Below the pieces are notes generated by a model. The model had not been told where the DNA came from. It ran no database searches and saw only the letters and a program-made list of their open reading frames with translations. This document shows positions 41,201 to 53,200 of a DNA stretch of 64,000 nucleotides, in pieces (position 1 is the first letter of the stretch; each line of letters starts with the position of its first letter). The stretch is taken from contig CM017567.1 of assembly GCA_007844125.1 (NCBI GenBank), positions 9,894,957-9,958,956 of the forward strand, read 5' to 3'. Source of the DNA: Sinonovacula constricta. Taxonomy: Eukaryota; Mollusca; Bivalvia; Cardiida; Solecurtidae. Made by a program: the position numbers and the translations under genes.

Positions 41201-44200
41201 ATTTTCAGTGGTTATCTGGGGCAGCACCTAATATTTTAACAAGGCTATCTGTCTATTTAAAGGGCAAACTACAACTATCTTGTTACAGTAGAAAAATCAC
41301 CAAAATGCTAAACTGGGATAAAAACTGGACATAAAGAAGTACAAATTACGATCACTAACAACACCTGATACAGTTTTCAGAAGAATAAAGACAGTTCAGT
41401 CGTCACCAAGCATCTTTTATGGCAATCGGATTTCATAGCAAAAATACAAGTGAGGAAGACCATTCAGGTGTTCAGACATTATATGGTAATATCTGCCAGT
41501 CAAACATGGATGGAATCTTAAGGCACCCTTGACACAGTTGGTCAAATTTGCATTTGTTTTTTAAATTTTTGTTGAAAAGTGCAAAAGAGTGTTGAACCAC
41601 AATGAATCATCATTGATTCATACAGTCCTTCAAATGATAGTATTGTCATATGTTTCAAGAAAAACAAAAGTGTATCAAGGGTTTCCAATCATATTTTTTT
41701 CTTTTTAAATTTTCAACAACCCTATATATTTCCAAACTGCCTAAATAGGAATATATTCATCATGTGCTTATGCCAGTCATTAACAGTATACCAATTGTCT
41801 TTATAGCAAGGCAATAGTTAAAATAAATATAAAGTTTATTTGATATTATATGGTTCTATGAATCATAAAGAAATGCTTATCCGTGACCAAGTTCCTTTAA
41901 CATGTAGTTTTAAGCCAAACCACTGATTGCCTACTGCAATATATGCAGCAGGATGAAGTTAAAGTTTGACATTTCTTTTCTCAAGTCTCATTGCCATATT
42001 AAGTTGTTTGCTGCTGATAATGTTGTAAGTATTGACAACATTGTGGTAGTTCTAGGGATAATTACATTCTTATTGTAGTTATAGGAAGATCTCCATACAT
42101 ATGTCTGGCCTGCACCATTAGCACAATGCAGGTTGGCTCAAAGACTTTCTCACATGGAAGATTTCATCTAAGGGTAACAATAAGTCACTGTAAACAATGC
42201 AGTGAGAGGGTGGAACAGGGAATTTTACATGAAATCAGAATATCTCAATGTCACACTAGGAAACATGTTAAATTCTGTTTTCTTGAAAAATTGAAACATG
42301 CATTACATGACCCTAAAGAGCCAATATATTTTCCATTTCAAATGTCAGAAATAGCTCATTTTCATGACTCCACAATTCCTATTTGCCAAAGTAGATGAAT
42401 GTGTTTGATAACCTTTTCCTAAACTGCATAATGTTTGCAGACTACCAATGTATTGACTTGACCTAAATATGAATAAGATATATTAGTCAATATAGGATCA
42501 GTTAGCTGCAGCATACAGCAGAAACAAGATGGTTGACCCTGACCATGTCAAGAGCTCTTGTCCTGCTTTGATAATCTATCTGCTACTATGCAAGTCTCCC
42601 CTTCATTATCTGCAACACTGGTACAAGTCAACTCATATTTTAAACCTTAAAGGTGGTATCCAACAGTTTGGACCCAAAATACTTTCATTAAACATCTTAG
42701 TTAACCATAGTTATCTGAACAGATCACGCAAAATGTTGTTTATTGATGTCGAACAACTGTCTGAAAAGTGAACCATAACACCACAATCATCATTACAAAC
42801 ATGCATTTCCTATCTGAGCCATGCTGCACAGTTCGCTATATTCAAACCAAGAAAACCACATGACCAATTATGTGCTAGCTCATCCACGTCATCTGCTGTG
42901 ACATTGATGACTATTTTTAGGAGAAATCCCAATCATTCTTATTTATAGATATGAGAAGAATGAACAGTTCAGTGTTGAATAACGAGTTAAAATTGAAAAT
43001 CGTCAAAGCTTGGACTAAAGTATGATTTTTTCTGCAGAAATTATGCACATATTCCCCCAAACAGAAGTCAGATATTGTCACATATATTAGATATAGGCGA
43101 ATGTCGGATACCACCTTTAAAGCATGCTACAATATTTGTTCAAATCCATTAATAATAAATCATTAAGTTTTTTTGTTTGTTTGTTTTGGCTTGATCTGCA
43201 CTATTTGCATTTGCCAGATCAAATTGCTCTTAGTAAAAAAAAAAGGTCTGCCATTTCATTTGAAAATTTAAGGATTTCTTTTCATTTTGATATATAAGTC
43301 TGTAACATACTAATAATTAGGGCTGTCCCGGTATACTGATATATTACGATACTGGGTAAAGTCAATACAGGACCACGATACACAATGAACATACCGGTTT
43401 TTACGTTATTTTGTAAACTTTGTTTGCTGCCACCATTTTGTGCATCCAAAGTCAATGATGCTCATATTAATGAAAATTGATCGCCGATAAATGACTGAAA
43501 ATGTAGTCTGTTGTTAAATACATGGTAGGGGAGTTCATTCTAAACCGCTCGGGCATACTCGAATTGCTTTTGCTGTATTTCAATATGAGTTCTAAACAAA
43601 AATTTTATTTCTGGATTTAAGAAAAACAAATGTTGAATTGAAATCTGAATCTATGAAATTAAAATTTACTAAAAGTAGAGAAATTGTTATAGGACATTTT
43701 GTTGTCAAATACATAGAACATTATCATTACATTTATTTTCAGCAGTTTAATGGATGGTTTCAAACTGTAAACAATGATGACAGCCAATTGTTTTTTCGAC
43801 AGAACACCGACTTATATTGCAATAAGTGATTATGGTGAATCCAGCTATACTTACTGGAGGAAGACATCATTCAAATTTGGCTTAACTAACTGTGGCACCA
43901 TTAATTATTTGGAAGGCATTAGCATCCAAATCATTTGTTGTTGTCAAATGACTTCACATATTAATGAGTTCATTTCCAACTAGGTTTGAGATATTTGTAG
44001 CTTGCTGTGTGTCCTTGCTTCTGCTTAAAATATATCTCCACCAATTATTATGTCTGTTGGGTTTTTGCCCCCTTAACAATCTTTCAGTTATCTGTTAGCA
44101 GTGTCCACTTGAACAAAATATTGTGCTGCCTTCACAGTGCATACCATGCCATAAAAACCAGGAATAATGTTACAACTCAGTAACATCTTGACACAGTGCC

Positions 44201-47200
44201 AACCAATCTTGGAATGACCCATATTTCTGCTTCAGCATGAGCTAGGGAGCTATACCACTTAAATAATTTAGGTGTGAACCCAGGGACTGCTGTACCTGGA
44301 AGGGCATCATATGCATTGTGGTGCCAGTTCTGGTCTCCTCCACTAGTTAAATGTGGTATCAGACAGTTTACCTATTTCAAACATATGTAACAATATATTG
44401 TGCACAATTTCTCCATAAGCTTATACTTTAGTCTAAGTAAAGACAATCTGAATACTATAAAAATCTTAAGACAGTACAAAGTTTAAAAAAAGATCACTCT
44501 AAATGTTCATTGTTGCCCAATCTATGAATAAGCATGATAGTGATTTCTGATAAAATTAGATATCCACCTCAGCATGGAGTGTCCAGATGACAGTGCAACA
44601 TGATTTCAAAAATTGTCAAGTGGTTTTCTTAGTTTATCAAAAAGTTATCTGCAGCATAGCTCAGATAAAGAAATACCTGTCTGCAATGACGAGTGCGAAT
44701 TTATGCTTCACTACTCACACAAATCTGGGACATCAATGAAAAGCATTTTGTAGGACCTTTTTCAGGTAACAATGACTTATTTGGTTATTTGCAAACAAGT
44801 ATTTTGTCCAAACTGCTGGATACCATCTTTAAGGCTGTATGTTGCCGAATGATTTACAACCAAATTAGACAAAGTAATTCCTTGTCTCTAATATTTGTTT
44901 TAAATTTAAACTGTACTTTTCATTCTAAGCAATCAAAGCAAAATATCAGTTGCAAGCCCAAGTCAATAAGTACAAACATCTGCAAATTTTGTTGCTGATC
45001 TCTAGAGGAAATTATCAGAAACATTTTAACAGTAATCACAGGGAAAGAACCTAAACCTGTGAATGACAGATAAAAGTGACAGAAAAAAAATGAGAGTTAA
45101 AAAAACCATCAGCGTAATGCTAGGATTAAAGAAAGAATAAAAAATGTGCTGTAAAATACCCTTTTAATTTTCTAAGTTCCACTAATGCAAAGTGCTGAAA
45201 ACAACTACAATTAAAAGCCAAGAAATGTAATCCATCTGCCTGTCGGCAGTGAATTAAAAATTCAATACACAATCAGCAGACAAGTTTGCTGTCCACATTT
45301 ATTTGCATGCTGCTGTTGCTATGGTGATCGAAAATTGCTGCTTTCTAGTTTTTTGTAGAAAAAGATTCCTTGACAGTCCCCTTACTGATGGCTAATTATT
45401 GTTAGCAAGTTTCCTCAGTTGCCGGAAAAGAGCCCTAGTAAAGCCCATTAGATAGGGAATTTCTGCAGAAAGCAATTACCTTACAAAGGGGACATATGGG
45501 TTAATTAAAATTCCATAGCTGGAAAATGGGGACACTGCCAAGACTAAAATCTGGCGAACAACAAACATTGCAGGAGCTGGATTTGGGGACACAGAAGGGT
45601 TTGTAGGGTTAAAGGGTGAGACAATGAGAAGAAATTGAATGGATGGATGAGTTTACAAGTTAACATGACAAATATTTACAGTAGTAATGCTCATATATCA
45701 ATTTCACAAATGCTTTTCATGAATAGTTAGACTGTGGAAACATTTTTTCCTGACTAATTTATAATAACCAACTTAACTTCCTTTTCATGTTTTTAATTTC
45801 AATTATTCCTTGATTTATTAGCGAGTTTCCTCGAAAAAGTTAATTTGCTACAAAAGCAATATAACCGTGTAAATTACAGGGATTAACAATACATATTACT
45901 AAAAGAGAAACTAATAAGGATAATCACTCACAGTAACAGAGTATTTCAAGGGTATTTGATAAAAAAAAATATATATATACTAAATAACACATTAAAATAA
46001 CACATTATACTATATTGTATAGGGATCTATACATCAGTGGATACATGTGTTGTGAGATGATACAAAAGAATGTGTGAAAATGTACACAGTGAGTTTCTGA
46101 TTATAGAAAATACACTGAGATACATACCGGTAGTTAGAATTGATTACAAGTTTTGATAGACCAGTCCTTAATAACATGAAAGGTGCATCATTAGATCTGT
46201 GCAAAGGATAATTATATACAATTTATGGAAAGTAAGTGTGCTAAAGTTTAGAATGCAAAGGGACTGGAAATAATGGAGGTCCAATACTAACTTATATTTT
46301 GTTTTGTTTTTTAAATACATCGCAGCAACCAATTATGATCATTATAGCCACGTCCAGTTATTTTGGTGGAGGAAGACCCCAAACAAATGTCTGGGTAGAA
46401 CCACCGACTCACCGCAGGTCAGCTGGAAGCCCTTCCCACATTAAGTCCTTCGCTCCGATTGGGACTCGAACCCATGCGGTAAGAGGCTAAGCAGTCAGAC
46501 GGCAATTCCACTACTACGCCATGGGCGCCCTCAAATACTAACCTATGAACCTATCAAAGAATATATATTTTCATAGTTTCAAGGCATCTGTATTGAATTC
46601 AAAATTATTTTTCCCCACAGAATTTGGGCAAAGTTGTAGTTATATAATGTGATAATATTATTTTTTATCATTAACACTGAAACATGTTACTGTGCCTTAT
46701 GGCTCATGACTGGTTGTGACTCACACCTGCAGAATCCACAAGAACCAGAGAACTCTAAAGGCACACATTAAGTAGTGTAAAACTGGAACTATGTCAAACC
46801 AAAGGGTAAGAGAGTTAGTAGATTAATAACTATGTAACTAGGTCACTAATCAGAGCTAATTAGGTTAACCAAGGTGTCAGCAGTGGCTTGAGTTTGTACA
46901 ACTCTGAGCACTTATGCATCAGACTGGTACATTTGTAGGTCAGATTTGAGTACACATACTAGGATTTAATAGTAAGTTATGTGAGTGCAGTTAAAAGGAA
47001 GCAACTGTCCAAGGAAATAAAACAAAAGGAATGACACCATTTTCAGTGATGATATCATAGATTTCATTTTATATTAATATCTTTAAGGGATTTTTATTAA
47101 CACACTGGCACAAAAAACAAGACATTTTTTTATTTCAATAATGTGCAAAGAAGTACTCTCAAAGTTAATCTCAAAGTTAGTCAACCTCAAGCCTGCTGGG

Positions 47201-50200
47201 TGTTAAGAGAGTAAATAAAAGAGAAGAGAAAAGAAGCCTTACAAAGGACATTCGGTTGCGATTCCGGCCCTATAAAATATTAAAGCAACATACAATCATC
47301 AAGCAAAATACATCAAATAACAGCCAAACATTGATATACAGGAATATGATCTACAAATCACAAATCATGCATAGCTAGTTTTGTTAAAAGTCTTAATGAG
47401 GTAAAAGTGTTAGTCATTTTTTCTAACAGAATGTTTCACTCAATGCAGAATAAAGTAAGTGTTTTATATACAATAATGACCAAATATAATTTTAACAAGT
47501 CTACTCTGGGCAAATACATTAGCCTGCAAAACAAAACATAATAAATCAATTATAACAAATCATGATAGGTCAACAGAAGACAGCCTATTTTCACTTCAAT
47601 CAGAAGTATAATTATTCTTTCTACAAACAATTGCAACAAAATAAAAACAACGTTTAAAAAAAATAACACCTTTAACTTACGCCAAAAAAAAACTTTATTA
47701 TGTAGGTAAAGAAAAAGACTGAATTTGTTCACTGCTGAAAAAATATTTATACCTTCTCCTGTAATATGATTTTTTTTGTTAGAATAGTCTATAGCTGACC
47801 TATCAAAAAAGCAAATGCTAAACAAATATGTACAACATAATAATTCTGGGATTATCACAAGAAACTAATAAATAGGGCACAAATGGGAAATATTTGTAAC
47901 AACAATCTGAAAATGAGGGTTTAAAGTATGTGTCTGACAAAAATTACAGTTACATTCATAATCATGTGACCCTTTACATAACCTGTCTTGCATGGTTTAA
48001 CTCTAAGCCTGCTATTCGTGTAGTTATAGGACTTAGGCAAGTAGTGTAGATCAAGATCAGTCCCTGCTGGGAGCTGTCATATCAGGATTCACTCTAGCAG
48101 TCTCTGTTTATAAGTATATCAACCCTGACATGTAACATATATAATATTAAAGAAAAAAGTCTGTGAGAATTTAGCTTGGGTTTTTATTAAATTGTAGCAA
48201 GCTAAGGGTCAACAATGTAGGTCTGCACTTAAGGTGACTTTCTTATAGAGGATCCGAGATTCTTTATTGTATTTATTCTTCAGACTCTTAAATAAATTTG
48301 CTGCTGAAAGTTAAAACAGAGGATCTTGAACAACCTTCTTTATATCTTGAACCTGTGTGGCCTTTATTCAAGGACATCAAATTGCAACAAATAGGGAATG
48401 ATGACATAAACTTTTATGGACCAAAAAATTGTGAAAATAAGGCATCTTTCCCATGTCATGAAAAGCTTAGATTGAAAAACAGAATTATGTTTAAATAACA
48501 GTATATGCAGTCAAAGCCAAGCAAAACACTAAATACTCTTGGAATATATAGTTTGCGTGTTACAAAATAACACAATGATAGTGTTCCCTGAAGCTGAAAC
48601 AGTCCTGCTTTTACTGTCCTAGCATGTCCTCAGCACCTGACATGATACCACACCCTACTGGAAATAACTAAACACTATAGACCAAAGTCCTGGAACAATT
48701 CAGGCCATGGGAACAAGTCCTTATAAGCCAAGGGACCTGGTCCTTATGAGTCAAAGGACGAAGTCCTTATAAGCCAAGGGACCTGATCCTTATAACCAAG
48801 GGATCAAGTCCATATAAGCCAGGAGAACAAGTCTTTATAAGCCAAGAGAACAGTTCCTTACAAGCCTAGGAAACAAGTCCTTACAAGAAAGGGAAGGGAA
48901 CAAGTCCTTATATTTCAAGGGAACAAGTCCTACTAAGCCAAGAGAACAAGACCTTATAAGCCAAGGGACCAGGTCCTTATTAGCCAGAAGAACAAGACCT
49001 TATAAGCCAAGGGACCAGGTCCTTATTAGCCAAAAGAACAAGACCTTATAAGCCAAGGGACCAGGTCCTTATTAGCCAGAAGAACAAGACCTTATAAGCC
49101 AAGGGACCAGGTCCTTATTAGCCAGAAGAACAAGACCTTATAAGCCAAGGGACCAGGTCCTTATTAGCCAGAAGAACAAGACCTTATAAGCTGAAGGACA
49201 AGGTCTTTATAAGCCAAGAGAACAAGACCTTATAAGCCGAGGGACCAGGTCTTTATAAGCCAGGGGAACATGACCTTACAAGCCGAGGGACCAGGTCCTT
49301 ATAAGCCAAGAGAACAAGTCCTTATAAACCAAAGGAACAAGTTCTTATAAGCCAAGAGAACAAGTCCTTATAAGCCGAGGGACCAGGTCCTTACAAGCCA
49401 AGAGAACATGACCTTATAAGCCTAGGGACCAGGTCTTTATAAACCAAGAGAACAAGTCCTTATAAACCAAAGGAACAAGTTCTTATAAGCCAAGAAAACA
49501 AGACCTTATAAGCCGAGAGACCAGGTCCTTACCAGCCAAGAGAACATGACCTTATAAGCCGAGGGACCAGGTCTTTATAAGCCAGGGGAACATGACCTTA
49601 TAAGCCGAGGGACCAGGTCTTTATAAGCCAAGGGAACATGACCTTATAAGCCGAGGGACCAGGTCCTTACAAGCCAAGAGAACAAGACCTTATAAGCCGA
49701 GGGACAAGGTCTTTATAAGCCAGGGGAACATGACCTTATAAGCCGAGGGACCAGGTCCTTATAAGCCAAGAGAACATGACCTTATAAGCCGAGGGACCAG
49801 GTCTTTATAAACCAAGAGAACAAGTCCTTATAAACCAAAGGAACAAGTCGTTATAACCCAAGAGAACAAGACCTTATAAGCTGAGGGACCAGGTCCTTAT
49901 AAGCCACGAGAACATGACCTTATAAGCCGAGGGACCAGGTCCTTATAAGCCAAGAGAACATGACCTTATAAGCCGAGGGACCAGGTCTTTATAAACCAAG
50001 AGAACAAGTCCTTATAAACCAAAAGAAAAAGTTCTTATAAGCCAAGAGAACATTACCTTATAAACCAGGGACCAGGTCCTTATAAGCCAAGAGAACATGA
50101 CTTTATAAACCGAGGGACCAGGTCTTTATAAGCCAAAAGAACATGACCTTATAAACCAAGGGACCAGGTCTTTAAAGGCCAAGAGAACATGACCTTATAA

Positions 50201-53200
50201 ACCAAGGGCCAGGTCCTTATAAGCCAAGAGAACATGACCTTATAAACCAAGGGAACAAGTCCTTATAAGCCAAGAGAACATGACCTTATAAACCAGGGAC
50301 CAGGTCCTTATAAGCCAAGAGAACATGACCGTATAAGCCGAGGGACCAGGTCTTTATAAGCTGAGAAAACATGACCTTTTAAATCAAGGGACCAGGTCCT
50401 TATAAGCCAAGAGAACATGACCTTATAAGCCGAGGGACCAGGTCTTTATAAGCCAGGAGAACAAGTCCTTATAAACCAGGGACTAGGTCCTTATAAGCCA
50501 GGAGAACACGACCTTATAAGCCAGGGACCAGGTCCTTACAAGCCATGGAAAGAAGTCCTTAGAAGAAGGGAAACAAGTCCTTAATATATTCAAAGGGACC
50601 AAGTCCTTATAAGCCAAGAGAACAAGTCCTTATAAGCCAAAGGAACAAGTCCTTATACGCTAAGAGAACAAGTCCTTATAGGCCAAGGGAACAAGTCCTT
50701 ATAAGCCAAGAGAACAATACCTTATAAGCCAAGGGAACAAGTCCTTATAAGCCAAGGGAACAAGTCCTTATAAGCCAAGGGAACAAGTCCTTATAAGCCA
50801 AGGGAACAAGTCCTTATAAGCCAAGGGAACAAGTCCTTATAAGCCAAGAGAACAAGTCCTTATAAGCCAAGGGAACAAGTCCTTATAAGCCAAGGGAACA
50901 AGTCCTTATAAGCCAAGGGAACAAGTCCTTATAAGCCAAGGGAACAAGCCCTTATAAGCCAAGGGAACAAGTCCTTATAAGCCAATGGAACAAGTCCTTA
51001 TAAGCCAAGGGAACAAGTCCTTATAAGCCAAGGGAACAAGTCCTTATAAGCCAGGGGAACAAGTCCTTATAAGCCAGGGGAACAAGTCCTTATAAGCCAA
51101 GGGAACAAGTCCTTATAAGCCAAGGGAACAAGTCCTTATAAGCCAAGGGAACAAGTCCTTATAAGCCGAGGGACCAGGTCCTTATAAGCCAAGGGAACAA
51201 GTCCTTATAAGCCAAGGGAACAAGTCCTTATAAGCCAAGGGAACAAGTCCTTATAAGCCAAGGGAACAAGTCCTTATAAGCCAGGGGAACAAGTCCTTAC
51301 AAGCCAAAGGAACAAGTCCTTATAAGCCAAGGGAACAAGTTTGTATAAGCAAAGGAAACAATTCCTAATAAGTCAAGAGAACAAGGCCTTTTAAGCCAAA
51401 GAGCACGTCATTATAAGACAAGTTAAGCAATGGAGCTACAACCACGGTAAATTTTACAACATTGGTATAGTGCAACAAGGGCTTGGACCCTAGACCATGG
51501 TACTTGGATGCTCTAACTATTGCAAAACCAGACCCAGTTCACCCATCTGGCGCTAGGAAAACCAGTAGTACATAATGTATAATGATGTGGAGGGTTCTAT
51601 TACACACAACAAGCCTGGTAAGATTTTAATGGGATTTTAATTTTCCTTGTTTTCTGATCTATAACCAGACACCTTATATGTGAAAGCTGGAAGTTAATGA
51701 TACGCTGTATGAACAGATGTAAACTCTTAGCCTGCTAAACACAATTTAAATTAACTAAGGCAAATAGTGCATATCTTGAACAGTAAGCTCCCATGGTAGA
51801 CAGGATATGCACAATTTGCTGATGAAATGTTAGCAATATGATTAGGCATCTTTGCTTGTACATGTAAAAAGATGACTTGGAACAAAATGTACCACAAGGG
51901 TGAAAAAGTTGGTGAGAAAGTGAATGGGGAAATTACACAAGTAAGCTGTCTGTAATCTGAGACAACTGTTCTTTGGTGGGACTTCTGAACTCCAGACTTC
52001 AAACTCTATATTCTAACCTTACCATCATACTACATTTTGTCGTATAATCCTTAATAATTCTTAGGCATCTTATATTGCATGAACATACAAAGGTGTCTTG
52101 ACATAAAGCTAGACTGGAGACTCAGCAGCACATACTGCTGATCCTGATCAGGGAAAGTTCCAATAGCAGGAGCTGGCTAATCTGGATCTATGGGAGCTGG
52201 CTGATCTGGATCTTATGAGAGCTGGCTGATCTAGATCTATTGGAGCTGGCTGATCTGGATCTTATGGGAGCTGGCTGATCTGGATCTATTGGAGCTGGCT
52301 GATCTGGATCTTATGGGAGCTGGCTGATCTGGATCTATTGGAGCTGGCTGATCTGGATCTATTGGAGCTGGCTGATCTGGATCTATTGGAGCTGGCTGAT
52401 CTAGATCTTATGGGAGCTGGCTGATCTGGATCTTTTAGAGCTGGCTCATCTGGATCTTATGGGAGCTGGCTGATCTAGACCTTTTGGAGCTGGCTGATCT
52501 GGATCTTATGGGAGCTGGCTGATCTGGATCTATTGGAGCTGGCTGATCAGGATCTATTGGAGCTGGCCGATCTGGATCTATTGGAGCTGGCTGATCTGGA
52601 TCTATTGGAGCTGGCTGATCTGGATCTTTTGGAGCTGGCTGATCTGGATCTTTTGGAGCTGGCTGATCTGGATCTATTGGAGCTGGCTGATCTGGATCTT
52701 ACTGGAGCTGGCAGATCTGGATCTATTGGAGCTGGCTGATCAGGATCTTATGGGAGCTGGCTGATCTGGATCTATTGGAGCTGGCTGATCTGGATCTATT
52801 AGAGCTGGCTGATCTGGATCTTTTGGAGCTGGCTGATCTGGATCTTATGGGAGCTGGCTGATCTAGATCTATTGGAGCTGGCTGATCTGGATCTATTGGA
52901 GCTGGCTGATCTAGATCTATTGGAGCTGGCTGATCTGGATCTTATGGGAGCTGGCTGATCTGGATCTATTGGAACTGGCTGATCTGGATCCCCGGGAACT
53001 GGTGGATCTAGCTCTACAGGAGCTGGCTGATCTTGATCTATTAGAGCTGGCTGATCTGGATCTATGGGAGCTGACTGATCTGGATCTAAGGGAGCTGGCT
53101 GATCTGGATCTATGGTAGCTGGCTGATCTGGATCTATGGGAGCTGGCTAATCTGGATCTATGGGAGCTGGCTGATCTGGATCTATGGGAGCTGGCTGATC

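Noticed and set aside
42126..42398. 90-codon plus-strand open frame
   Set aside because: No recognised motif, no splice or promoter context, and isolated in a large intron with MITEs nearby.
48709..51420. CRISPR-like array
   Set aside because: Units are directly adjacent without unique spacers, and the context is an animal intron.
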